Source of the DNA: an uncultured Gammaproteobacteria bacterium
Lineage (GTDB): Bacteria > Pseudomonadota > Gammaproteobacteria > Eutrophobiales > Eutrophobiaceae
Direction of reading: 5' to 3'
Assembly: GCA_938084745.1 (NCBI GenBank)
Contig: CALKEZ010000017.1
Location: forward strand, 1 to 64,000
DNA: 64,000 bases
Below are positions 21,444 to 29,820 of this stretch, piece after piece. The notes below the pieces were generated by a model, which saw only the letters and a program-made list of their open reading frames with translations, was not told the origin of the DNA and ran no database searches. The position numbers and the translations under genes were made by a program. Within the stretch, counting starts at the first letter, position 1; the number at the start of each line of letters is the position of its first letter.

Positions 21444-22762
21444 ACTACAGTTCAGAAATTCGTTACGCTTTATCACAAGCCTGGCATATCGATGCGGCTG
21501 AAAACAGTTTTAAACGCTGGCTGGAATTATTGCATCAGGAAAGCTGGAAGATGTCTGATGAGTCGCTGCTGCGGCTTATTGCGTTATTTGGTTCAAGTTG
21601 GTACTTCACCCGGTTTTGTTTTTACCGTGGCAATAATATTATCCCTTTATTCGATAAAGATCGTCAGAGCCTTGCTGTTGTGCAATCAAGACTGGATGAG
21701 TTTACGACTGCATTCCCCGAATCTTCTTTAGATGTAGCCATTGAACAATTAAGGCTTAATAAAAACGAATTAATGTTGTCTGTTCTCCTATTACATCTCG
21801 CGAACATTATTGACCAGGAACAGGCTGAGGCATTGCTCACACAATTGGCGGAAAAGGTCCTGATCTCTATCTACAGACTGTTTGATATTGAACAGCCTGG
21901 TGCTGTTCAGTGTGCCATCTTGGCCATGGGTCGTTTTGCCGGTAACGAAATGAACTATGGTTCTGATCTCGACTTGATTTTTATTGAGAAAATTCTAAGC
22001 TCCGGACATGAGGCAGTTACTCTAAACAAGATCAGGAAAATGTTGCGTTATATCGCAACCAACGATCCATCTGGCACTTTGTATGAAATAGATACGCGAT
22101 TAAGACCCCATGGCAGTTCAGGCGTGCTTGTCACACCATTGGATAGCTTTATACATTTTCATCAAACTGAACGAGAAGCCTGGGAACGACAAATGATGAC
22201 GCGCTGTCGAGTCATTGTTGGTGATTCAGCGTTAGCCAAACAAATTATTAATGCAATCAATATTAATATTTACAAACACCATGAAAAATCCTATCTAGCC
22301 CGGGAAATAGTAACAACACGTTTGTTAGTGCAACAGGAATTAGCCGGCGGTAGTGATAAAATTGACCTTAAGCGAGGTTATGGCGGCATTATGGATGTTG
22401 ACTTCCTGACCCATTTTTTGCAGCTCGCGTATGGCACTGAAAATCCGCAGTTAAGAATCACAAGCACACGAGCGATATTAAAAGCCTCTTCAAAACTGGG
22501 TGTGATTAATGCCAGTACAGCAGCAATGTTATTGAGCGCTTATGACTTTTATAAAAAAAGTGAGTCTGCGCTACGTGTTTTCGATATGAAATCAATCAGC
22601 AGTGTTAATAAAGACACAAAATCATTATTGCCGCTGGCACGGGCATCGGGCTTTATCGAAACTGAGCCGGAGAAGTCTGTTGCTGACTATCTTGCGAAAT
22701 TGATGGATTACCGGGAGCAAGTCAGGCAGACATTTGAATTAATTATGCACGCTGCAATTTAG
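21440..22762 (+). CDS. glnE: GlnE C-terminal half: glutamine synthetase adenylyltransferase (AT) domain as a separate protein
   Basis: 440 aa. Its own nucleotidyltransferase site is Gly164-x11-Asp176-x-Asp178 in AMGRFAGNEMNYGSDLDLIF. GTLYEIDTRLRPHGSSGVLV, EREAWERQMMTRCRV and KRGYGGIMDVDFLTHFLQL follow, matching the C-terminal adenylylating half of E. coli GlnE. The segment before the catalytic motif is about 160 aa, shorter than the region between the E. coli domains, so part of the central linker is missing. Translation is coupled through ATGA. The 3' end overlaps convergent putP by 20 bp. Confidence 0.88.
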   Translation: MNYSSEIRYALSQAWHIDAAENSFKRWLELLHQESWKMSDESLLRLIALFGSSWYFTRFCFYRGNNIIPLFDKDRQSLAVVQSRLDEFTTAFPESSLDVAIEQLRLNKNELMLSVLLLHLANIIDQEQAEALLTQLAEKVLISIYRLFDIEQPGAVQCAILAMGRFAGNEMNYGSDLDLIFIEKILSSGHEAVTLNKIRKMLRYIATNDPSGTLYEIDTRLRPHGSSGVLVTPLDSFIHFHQTEREAWERQMMTRCRVIVGDSALAKQIINAININIYKHHEKSYLAREIVTTRLLVQQELAGGSDKIDLKRGYGGIMDVDFLTHFLQLAYGTENPQLRITSTRAILKASSKLGVINASTAAMLLSAYDFYKKSESALRVFDMKSISSVNKDTKSLLPLARASGFIETEPEKSVADYLAKLMDYREQVRQTFELIMHAAI

Positions 22763-24194
22763 GGTGCTGTATGAATTCGTTTAGTAATATACACAGCATG
22801 GCAATCAAAAACCCGGGCACCAGTTCATACAGCTCAAACAACGCATAACTGGATTCAATGTTGTTCCAGACTAATACTGTTATACCGCCACCTAGCATGC
22901 CTATGATGGCAGAAGTCTTATGCATGGGACGCCAGAGCAAGGATATGAGCATGACCGGACCAAATGTTGCGCCAAATCCAGCCCAGGCATAAGCAACCAA
23001 GTCCAGCACATTATTGTCGGGTGTTAACGCAAGCAGGGTCGCACAAACTGTAATCAACATAACGGCCATACGACCAGCGAATACCAGTTGTTTATCGGTT
23101 ACTTCACGATTAATGATTTTATAAATATCTTCGGTTAGTGCTGAAGACGCGACTAATAATTGCGAGTCAGCAGTGCTCATAATGGCAGCAAGAATAGCGG
23201 CCAGACAGATACCTGCCGGCACGGGGTGTAATAATAAGTTGAGCAATTCGATAAATACTTTTTCACTATCACCGCTGGGTAACTGTTCGCCAAGGAGCGA
23301 AGTGCCGGCAAGGCCAACAATGAGTGCGCTTAATAAACTGATGAAGGTCCAGCTAAGGGCAATTCGACGGGAAGATGGAATTTGTTCTGCCTTACTAATG
23401 GCCATAAAGCGCACTAAAATATGCGGCTGACCAAAATAGCCCAGCCCCCAGCCTAGTAAAGAAGCGATACCGATAAAGCCTAATGTTTCTCCAGAGGCGG
23501 ATGTAAAAAGATTCACCAATTCCGGGTTCTGTATAGCCAGGGATGACAATAATGCGTCTATTCCATGTAGATAATATATCGAAATAATTGCGACATAACT
23601 CAGGGCCGCGGCCATTAATAAACCCTGAATCAGGTCAGTCCAGGAGACGGCAAAAAAACCACCGAGACTCGTATAGGCCAGAATGGCTATCGCACCGCTA
23701 ACTACTGCCCATGTGTAAGATAAACCAAATACGGATTCGAATAGTTTGCCGCTCGCGACCAGCCCGGAACTGGTATAAAACATATAAAATAACAGGATAA
23801 ATGCAGCAGAAATGATACGCAGGATATGGCTGTTGTCTTTAAACCTGTTTTCCAGATATTCGGGCAAGGTCAGGGCGTTGTTTAATCTTTCAGTCTGTAT
23901 ACGTAGACGAGGAGCAAGGAGGTACCAATTAAAGCAAGTCCCAACAAACAACCCAACAGCGATCCAGATAGCTTCAAGCCCGGCGACATAAGCATAGCCC
24001 GGCAAGCCTAATAATAACCAGCCACTCATGTCAGATGCCCCGGCACTGATGGCTGTAGTCCAACGACCGAGTCGCCTGCCGCCGAGGATATAATCAGAAA
24101 AATTATGTGTGTTACGCCATGCATACCAACCTATTAGTGTTATGACTAGCAGGTAGACTATAAAAGTGCCCAGTGTGACGTTCAGGTGGGCCAT
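22743..24194 (-). CDS. putP: Sodium/proline symporter (SSS family)
   Basis: 483 aa, about 13 membrane helices. It shows SSS-family motifs of PutP: ISAGASDMSGWLLLGLPGYA near the N-terminus, LPEYLENRF, GGFFAVSWTDLIQGLLM, GYFGQPHILVRFMA and AAIMSTADSQLLVASSA. It imports proline with Na+. It starts 3 bp after the stop of the SPL-like gene and so appears to be the last member of a five-gene minus-strand unit. Its 3' end overlaps the AT gene by 20 bp. Confidence 0.92.
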   Translation of the reverse strand: MAHLNVTLGTFIVYLLVITLIGWYAWRNTHNFSDYILGGRRLGRWTTAISAGASDMSGWLLLGLPGYAYVAGLEAIWIAVGLFVGTCFNWYLLAPRLRIQTERLNNALTLPEYLENRFKDNSHILRIISAAFILLFYMFYTSSGLVASGKLFESVFGLSYTWAVVSGAIAILAYTSLGGFFAVSWTDLIQGLLMAAALSYVAIISIYYLHGIDALLSSLAIQNPELVNLFTSASGETLGFIGIASLLGWGLGYFGQPHILVRFMAISKAEQIPSSRRIALSWTFISLLSALIVGLAGTSLLGEQLPSGDSEKVFIELLNLLLHPVPAGICLAAILAAIMSTADSQLLVASSALTEDIYKIINREVTDKQLVFAGRMAVMLITVCATLLALTPDNNVLDLVAYAWAGFGATFGPVMLISLLWRPMHKTSAIIGMLGGGITVLVWNNIESSYALFELYELVPGFLIAMLCILLNEFIQHPKLQRA

Positions 24195-24197
24195 TAT

Positions 24198-25196
24198 TTA
24201 TATGGTTTCATGACAGGGATAAAATTTTTCCAGGGGGACATGTTGCAGAATAATGTTTTTACAAAATGTCAGCATGTCATTACGAATATCGGCCGGGTAA
24301 CCGATGCTATTATTTTCTTCAATTAACGGCGATGAAAAAAGTTTTTCATCGGGATACAGCTTTTCCAGTTTTCGATAGTAATCTTTTGGTAAACGAAATC
24401 CGCCCAGGCTAACTGAATGCACCAGATCGGGATTAAGTTTTGAAAAGAGGGTGTTGAATAGAGTGCTGTATTCTTCAATATAATCCCGAGTGTAGATTAA
24501 GGGGTCAAATCGCAATCCTATTGTCCAGCCAGCATTCTGCAAATCTATAATCGCCTGCAAACGTTTTTCAACAGGTGGCGCTTTATGTTCCAATGCGGTT
24601 GCTATTTTGTCTGGCGTAAAACTAAATGCGATCACACAATTTTTAATTGGCTCGCGCTTTAGCAAGCTTCTTGTCTGTGTGCTCTTGGTGCGTAATTCGA
24701 GTAAGGACTGCGGATTTTTTTCAAAAAAGGGCAGGAAGGTCGTTGTGAAATGAGTTACCGGCTCAAGCGCAAGACTATCGCAATCATAACCGGAGAAAAA
24801 ATGAACCGGGTCGTTATTATGCTGATTTAATACAGATTGCATCTCGTCGATGAAATCTTCGTAATTCACAAATAGAACGTAGTGTGCCGATTGAAACATG
24901 CCTTGCAAAAAACAGTAACGACAGTCATAAAGGCAATTCAACATATGTGAAAAATAATAATTATGCTCAGCGCCGATGCCGTATTGTTTCGGCGTCGACA
25001 GTACCAGCCCCTTATGTTTTTTCGCCAGTATCAGCGCGGGTTTTTTCTTTTGTAATCTGAAATTTTGTGACTTGCGATTAAAGATCTCACCATAGCGTTC
25101 ACAAGCTATTATTTCAGCGTCAGGAAAGCGTTCAAGAATAGCCCGGCTGCGGGGGTGTTCCGCAATCTCTTCTTCTATGTATATAGTGCTAATCAT
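24198..25196 (-). CDS. Spore photoproduct lyase-like radical SAM protein
   Basis: 332 aa. The radical SAM cluster motif Cx3Cx2C is Cys88, Cys92 and Cys95 in NCLYDCRYCFLQG. The N-terminal YIEEEIAEHPRSRAILERFP and the C-terminal layout match the SPL family, which repairs UV thymine dimers in spores. This organism gives no sign of sporulating, so the substrate here is open. By my own alignment to Bacillus SPL (EASCTSDIVGIDHLTH), the H-donor cysteine position is Tyr, with a Cys two residues on (SGYDCDSLALEPVTH). It overlaps the nucleosidase-like gene by 8 bp. Confidence 0.85.
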   Translation of the reverse strand: MISTIYIEEEIAEHPRSRAILERFPDAEIIACERYGEIFNRKSQNFRLQKKKPALILAKKHKGLVLSTPKQYGIGAEHNYYFSHMLNCLYDCRYCFLQGMFQSAHYVLFVNYEDFIDEMQSVLNQHNNDPVHFFSGYDCDSLALEPVTHFTTTFLPFFEKNPQSLLELRTKSTQTRSLLKREPIKNCVIAFSFTPDKIATALEHKAPPVEKRLQAIIDLQNAGWTIGLRFDPLIYTRDYIEEYSTLFNTLFSKLNPDLVHSVSLGGFRLPKDYYRKLEKLYPDEKLFSSPLIEENNSIGYPADIRNDMLTFCKNIILQHVPLEKFYPCHETI

Positions 25197-26007
25197 GTAT
25201 CACAAAATCTGTGTTTTTCATCTGGTCTTCTAGTGTACGGATGATTGCCTGTGCAGTCTTATGTCGGTCAATGGTGGATAAAACTTCCTGGTCTGAAAAA
25301 CGTGTAGTCCATTGCCGCAATAGTCGGAATAACTGGCGGCGCTCAGATTGAGTGAAGTGCCATTGTTCAATAATAGTCTGGTAGTGTTCTGGCTCTGCGT
25401 TTATCAATGCCAGCTCGTGTGAAAATGTTCGCAAGTTCTCGACCAGATCATTAATCGTTTCTAACTGCGCGGTAATCATCTGTTTTACATCCGACGCGTT
25501 CACGGATGACATTGTTTGACTGGCATTATCCGAGATTACCTTCAGGCAATGAATCATTTCGGCAGTCCCCAGACGTATTGCCATCTGATAGAAAGCAGAT
25601 GCTTCCATATCGAACAAACTGGATTGGTAAGTAGCGGAAGGCTTGTCCAGTGTAATAAGGGCGGCGCATGAAACGTTGTGTTTGAAAATAATTTGTGGAT
25701 ACCAGGTCGCATTACTTTGCTTATCTGTGATCTTATTAATTAACCGAGCCTCTCCGACAGGAATGGTTTTATGTCCGGCAACACCAATATTCAACCAACA
25801 GTCTGCCGGCTGAGTGCCTATCCTGGCATGATGATAGGTCACTGCGGCTGCCGTATTAAGTTTGCCCGGACCGGTAATCATCAAACTTATGTCCCTGTCT
25901 TTTGATTGATAAAGACGAAATAAATCGCACGGTTTTAATTCCGTCAGCTTGAAGTGTTGGATGATAGGGCTAGCCTCACAGGGGAGGGCACAAAAAATAT
26001 GCAACAT
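25189..26007 (-). CDS. Nucleoside phosphorylase/nucleosidase-fold protein (MTAN-like)
   Basis: 272 aa. The first 185 residues follow the MTA/SAH nucleosidase (PNP_UDP_1) pattern: ALPCEASPII (the E12 equivalent), GPGKLNTAAAV, NIGVAGH, MEASAFYQMA (the ME pair) and LKVISDNAS (catalytic Asp). A helical tail of about 80 aa has no family match I recognise. The central beta-sheet part looks shorter than in E. coli MTAN. Being fused by overlap to a radical SAM gene, it might clear 5'-deoxyadenosine or act on base or nucleoside products. That is inference. Confidence 0.75.
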   Translation of the reverse strand: MLHIFCALPCEASPIIQHFKLTELKPCDLFRLYQSKDRDISLMITGPGKLNTAAAVTYHHARIGTQPADCWLNIGVAGHKTIPVGEARLINKITDKQSNATWYPQIIFKHNVSCAALITLDKPSATYQSSLFDMEASAFYQMAIRLGTAEMIHCLKVISDNASQTMSSVNASDVKQMITAQLETINDLVENLRTFSHELALINAEPEHYQTIIEQWHFTQSERRQLFRLLRQWTTRFSDQEVLSTIDRHKTAQAIIRTLEDQMKNTDFVIHD

Positions 26008-26013
26008 CGGTAA

Positions 26014-26469
26014 TTATTTCAATTCATTAGAATGAGACAGGCAACCATCAATAAATGTTTGCCATGTATCATCCGGGTTCCAGACAGTGAGCATATCCTG
26101 CCTTGCGATGTCATCGCCGCAGTGTTGTCTAATGACACGATACAAATAAACAAAACAGGCTACGCGCCAGTTATAGGCACAATGGATTAACAGGCATTTA
26201 TCCTTGTATTGTGTCATGGCATTAAAAAATAATACCAGATCCGCCATCGTAGGGTTTTTAAAATCTACTGGTATATTCAGGTAATCCATTCCATTTTTCT
26301 GAACCAGTTGTGCTTCATCATTAATCGCATCAGGTGAGTCTGCTCTGGCCAGATTAATCACCATCTCAATTCCCGCTTGGTTCAGTAACGTAAAATCTAC
26401 TTCGCCTGGTTGTGCCGAGGTATGTAGCTTATCGTTTATCTTGTGATAATGTTTAAGTGTGTTAAGCAT
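26014..26469 (-). CDS. Protein tyrosine phosphatase-like protein with CX4R loop
   Basis: 151 aa. It begins with the DUF442/PTP-like pattern (HTSAQPGEVDFTLLNQAGIE, then VINLARAD). The active-site-like loop is IHCAYNWRVACFVYLYRV: Cys then four, not five, residues to Arg. Canonical phosphatases have CX5R, so catalysis may differ or be lost. From memory, related gammaproteobacterial proteins share this HCxxNxR form. It overlaps the glycosyltransferase gene by 8 bp and lies 6 bp upstream of the nucleosidase-like gene. Confidence 0.75.
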   Translation of the reverse strand: MLNTLKHYHKINDKLHTSAQPGEVDFTLLNQAGIEMVINLARADSPDAINDEAQLVQKNGMDYLNIPVDFKNPTMADLVLFFNAMTQYKDKCLLIHCAYNWRVACFVYLYRVIRQHCGDDIARQDMLTVWNPDDTWQTFIDGCLSHSNELK

Positions 26470-27283
26470 AATGTTCCTTTAACAGCCTGAACTCATCACA
26501 AAATTTATTGTGACCATGTTTCTCTGCGCCGTTAAGAAAGATCGTTGTCTTTCTTAACAGCATGGCGACTGCGGCGTGTCGATCTATGTCATTTAACTGA
26601 CTGGATTCGATACACTTTTGCAATGCGATGATACGGAAACGATCCATGCCCCAATGCTTTCGGGATAGTTGATCTGCGTGTCCGCCATATTTATTTGTTA
26701 ATGGCTGGTCTAGAAAGAGCACCGGGTATTTGCAACAGATGCGTAGCCACATATCGTAATCTTCACATGCCGGCAAATTTTCATCAAACAAACCGACCTC
26801 ATCAAACAGTTGTTTTTTAATCATCACTGAAGAAGGCGAAATAGCGCAGAGAGGTAAGCAATGTTGGAAAATATAGCCGCCGTATTTTTTATGCTTTTTT
26901 CCCTGATTTAAAATCTTGCCATTGCGATACCAGGTTTCATTCGTATGACAAATCAAACAGTCAGCCTGCTTGCTCAATGCCTCCGTTTGTCTTTCCAGTT
27001 TATCGGGCTGCCAACTGTCATCGGAATCGAGCAAACAGATCCAGTCACTCGTTGCCGCATTAATGCCGGTATTTCTGGCGGCACTTACGCCTTTGTTTTT
27101 TTGACGCAGGTATCTGACTTGCGGGTAACGAGACTGAACAAGTTGTTTCGTATCATCCGTAGAACCATCATCGACCAGAATAATCTCGGTTGCCAAACAG
27201 GATTGTGCGAGTACCGACTCGATAGCCACTGGCAATAGCGATGCTCGATTGTAACTTGGAATAATGACTGCAATTTTAAACAT
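26462..27283 (-). CDS. Family 2 glycosyltransferase
   Basis: 273 aa, a soluble GT-A fold enzyme. It shows VIIPSYNRASLLPVAIESVL, ILVDDGSTDDT, AARNTGINAA and the metal-binding DSDDSW, then CEDYDMWLRI in the acceptor region. It transfers a sugar from a nucleotide-sugar donor; donor and acceptor cannot be read. It is the first gene of the minus-strand unit down to putP. No polysaccharide cluster surrounds it, so its role with the SPL-like protein is unexplained. Confidence 0.9.
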   Translation of the reverse strand: MFKIAVIIPSYNRASLLPVAIESVLAQSCLATEIILVDDGSTDDTKQLVQSRYPQVRYLRQKNKGVSAARNTGINAATSDWICLLDSDDSWQPDKLERQTEALSKQADCLICHTNETWYRNGKILNQGKKHKKYGGYIFQHCLPLCAISPSSVMIKKQLFDEVGLFDENLPACEDYDMWLRICCKYPVLFLDQPLTNKYGGHADQLSRKHWGMDRFRIIALQKCIESSQLNDIDRHAAVAMLLRKTTIFLNGAEKHGHNKFCDEFRLLKEHYA

Positions 27284-27343
27284 GCCAAATAGTCAGGTTG
27301 TCAGTTAGAATAACGCGCTCACGATAAACGACCTGAATCATAA

Positions 27344-28099
27344 ATGGAACGTCTTAAAGATAAAATTGCGGTTATTACCGGCGCCAGCAGTGGTATTGGT
27401 GCCGCCATTGCAAAGTCATTTGCACTGGAAGGCGCCACTGTTGTTGTGAACTATCTAAAATCCAGAGAACGCGCAGAAGCACTGGTTGAAGAACTGACAG
27501 CATCAGGGCAACGTGCCATCGCGGTACAGGCAGATATGGCGAATAAAAAAGATATTGATAATTTAATCGCCACGACCTTACAGGAATTTGGGCGTATCGA
27601 CATCTGGATAAATAATGCGGGTGCCGATATATTGACCGGTGCTGGTGCGACAGCCGATTTGAGTGAAAAACTGGGTCAACTTCTCGATGTTGATCTTAAA
27701 GGAACGATGAATGCTTGTTGGTCTATTACCGCAGCAATGCAGGAACAAGGGCATGGCGTTATTGTGAATATGGGCTGGGATATGTCAACGCACGGTTTTG
27801 AAGGTAATAATCCACAAATTTTTGCTGCCTCTAAAGCCGGTATCCTGGGTTTTACCCGTTCATTTGCCAAGACAGTTGGTCCTGACATTCGCGTTAATAT
27901 GGTTTCGCCTGGCTGGATAATGACAGCGTTTGCTGAAGAGCATATGAATGATGAGTATTATCAAGCGCGAATAAACGAAATTCCTCTAGGTCGTTTCGGT
28001 CGACCTGAAGATGTGGCCTCGGCTGTGGTATTTTTAGCGTCCGATGAATCATCCTACTTATCTGGCGAAGCCATCAAAATAAACGGTGGTTTGGTTTAA
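27344..28099 (+). CDS. Short-chain dehydrogenase/reductase lacking the catalytic tyrosine
   Basis: 251 aa with a classical Rossmann start TGASSGIGAAIAKSFA, NNAG and the C-terminal YLSGEAIKINGG typical of FabG-like enzymes. The YxxxK site reads Phe160-x3-Lys164 (IFAASKAG), and the usual ISS serine region is NMGWDMSTHG. Phe replaces the proton-donating Tyr, so ordinary carbonyl reduction is doubtful. I recall other SDRs with a similar GWD...FAA.K pattern, so it may be a subfamily rather than a broken gene. It is paired with the CMD gene 27 bp downstream and divergent from the glycosyltransferase. Confidence 0.88.
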   Translation: MERLKDKIAVITGASSGIGAAIAKSFALEGATVVVNYLKSRERAEALVEELTASGQRAIAVQADMANKKDIDNLIATTLQEFGRIDIWINNAGADILTGAGATADLSEKLGQLLDVDLKGTMNACWSITAAMQEQGHGVIVNMGWDMSTHGFEGNNPQIFAASKAGILGFTRSFAKTVGPDIRVNMVSPGWIMTAFAEEHMNDEYYQARINEIPLGRFGRPEDVASAVVFLASDESSYLSGEAIKINGGLV

Positions 28100-28126
28100 T
28101 CTTACAATTATTATTATCTAATTATT

Positions 28127-28510
28127 ATGTCTGAAGAATCAAAAAAGAATGGACTGAAAGTTCGTACAGAAGTGATGGGCGAAGAATTTGTGCAACGAGC
28201 CATTAACAATACAACAGAATTAACCGCCCCGCTGCAAGACTGGATCAACGAACATGCCTGGGGTTCGACCTGGCAACGTGATGGCCTGCCGCGCCAAACG
28301 CGCTCATTGGTCACGATTGCCATGCTGGCGGCATTGAAAGCACCAACTGAATTAAAAGGCCATGTACGTGGCGCGTTGAATAATGGTTGTACGGTTGCAG
28401 AAATCCAGGAGGTGCTATTACATTCTGTTGTTTATGTCGGTGCCCCCGCCGCTCAAGAAGCGTTTCGTGCGGCACAGGAAGTCATTGATCAATGGCAGGC
28501 TAATACGTGA
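28127..28510 (+). CDS. Carboxymuconolactone decarboxylase-family protein
   Basis: 127 aa, all-helical, PcaC-like. It shows LTAPLQDWINEHAWGSTW, GLPRQTRSLVTIAMLAAL, the GHVRGALNNGCTVAEIQEVL segment and HSVVYVGAPAAQEAFR. It lacks the CxxC of AhpD. The best guess is a gamma-lactone decarboxylase or similar non-redox CMD enzyme. No beta-ketoadipate genes are nearby, so the substrate is unknown. It is likely transcribed with the SDR upstream. Confidence 0.88.
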   Translation: MSEESKKNGLKVRTEVMGEEFVQRAINNTTELTAPLQDWINEHAWGSTWQRDGLPRQTRSLVTIAMLAALKAPTELKGHVRGALNNGCTVAEIQEVLLHSVVYVGAPAAQEAFRAAQEVIDQWQANT

Positions 28511-28559
28511 TCCGTTAATCAAACCGCCAGTCATTATTGTTTATTTGTATTATGAAATA

Positions 28560-29075
28560 TCAGTAATGTATTAGAGAATGAACATCGTATTTAGCGAGCT
28601 TCTCTCTGCCCTTGAGAAAATCAAGCTCAACCACGAACGCGCATGCAGCAACTTCAGCGCCGAGTTTTTCAATCAGATCGCAACTCGCCGCCGCCGTTCC
28701 ACCCGTGGCGATCAGATCATCGATGAGTAAAACCCGATCATCTTTGCCCACGGCATCAATATGTACTTCCAAAGAAGCCGAACCGTATTCCAGATCGTAT
28801 GACATGGTTTCGACGTCATAAGGTAATTTGCCGGGTTTACGTAAGGGAATAAAACCAATGCCGAGTTCCCATGCGGCAAGCGTTCCAAAAATGAAACCGC
28901 GTGCTTCCATACCGGCGACCGCGGTAATGTTCTTGCCAAGAAAAGGATGTATTAGCTGATTAACCGCGAGGCGCAGCATGGCCGGTTCCTTGACTAGTGG
29001 TGTTATATCCTTGAATTGTATTCCCGGTTCTGGAAAGTCGGGGATGTTACGAATATAGGCTTCCAGACGATGCAT
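28560..29075 (-). CDS. apt: Adenine phosphoribosyltransferase
   Basis: 171 aa, full length. It salvages adenine to AMP using PRPP. It starts IRNIPDFPEPGIQFKDITPL, followed by GMEARGFIFG and the PRPP-binding motif RVLLIDDLIATGGTA. It is divergent from the Tag-like glycosylase gene. Confidence 0.97.
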   Translation of the reverse strand: MHRLEAYIRNIPDFPEPGIQFKDITPLVKEPAMLRLAVNQLIHPFLGKNITAVAGMEARGFIFGTLAAWELGIGFIPLRKPGKLPYDVETMSYDLEYGSASLEVHIDAVGKDDRVLLIDDLIATGGTAAASCDLIEKLGAEVAACAFVVELDFLKGREKLAKYDVHSLIHY

Positions 29076-29143
29076 GTGGTTATCTCCAGTTTATAAGTAT
29101 AATTTTTCTCTATAATAAACATATATTAATCAAGAAGGGAGTA

Positions 29144-29818
29144 ATGCAGATTAAATCTTTTGATATTATTTACGAGTCAGCACTGGATCATGCGGGAAGC
29201 ATTGCCTCACTGGAAAATATATTGCCAACACCGCGCAGTAAAACACAACTGAAAAATTTAACTGATGCATTTTGTTTGTCCAATATGACACGGCGAATTT
29301 TCCAGGCGGGTTTGAATCGTAAAATAATCGACAATAAATGGCCTGCCTTTGAAGAAGTGTTCCATCAGTTTGATATTGATGCGGTACGTATGATGGGTGA
29401 TGAAACTCTGGATCGTTTGATGGAAGATAAACGCATTGTCCGGCATTGGCGGAAAATACAATCTGTACGACATAATGCACAGACCATTTATGACATCAAT
29501 GAAGATACCAACAGTTTTATCGATTATCTGGCGGAATGGCCGTCGGATAATATTGTCGAGTTATGGGAAATACTCAAGAAACGCTTCACGCAGCTAGGTG
29601 GTGCATCGGGGCCGTATTTTTTACGACGAATCAAAAAAGATACGTTTCTGTTAACCCCGGATGTGGTTAGAGCATTATTACGCTGGGGTACTATTGATGA
29701 AGAACCTAAAAATAAAAAACAAAAACGTTATGTACAGCAGTGTATGAATCAGTGGCAGGCGGAAACTAAACGGCCCTATTGTCAGATCAGTATGATTTTA
29801 GCACGGTCGGTAGAGTAA
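29144..29818 (+). CDS. DNA-3-methyladenine glycosylase I (Tag)-like protein
   Basis: 224 aa. The core resembles Tag: FQAGLNRKIIDNKWPAFEEV, FHQFDIDAVRMM, IVRHWRKIQSVRHNAQ and SGPYFLRR. The N-terminus lacks the zinc-binding Cys and the CGW start of E. coli Tag, so it belongs to the zinc-free Tag-like branch. Its likely role is removing alkylated bases from DNA. Its stop lies 2 bp before the greB start, so the two are coupled. Confidence 0.85.
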   Translation: MQIKSFDIIYESALDHAGSIASLENILPTPRSKTQLKNLTDAFCLSNMTRRIFQAGLNRKIIDNKWPAFEEVFHQFDIDAVRMMGDETLDRLMEDKRIVRHWRKIQSVRHNAQTIYDINEDTNSFIDYLAEWPSDNIVELWEILKKRFTQLGGASGPYFLRRIKKDTFLLTPDVVRALLRWGTIDEEPKNKKQKRYVQQCMNQWQAETKRPYCQISMILARSVE

Positions 29819-29820
29819 TC

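Noticed and set aside
20142-22762. Reading the two GlnE halves as a random frameshift pseudogene
   Set aside because: Both halves keep all active-site motifs, the break is at the domain boundary and an ATGA coupling is present. Not excluded without reads.
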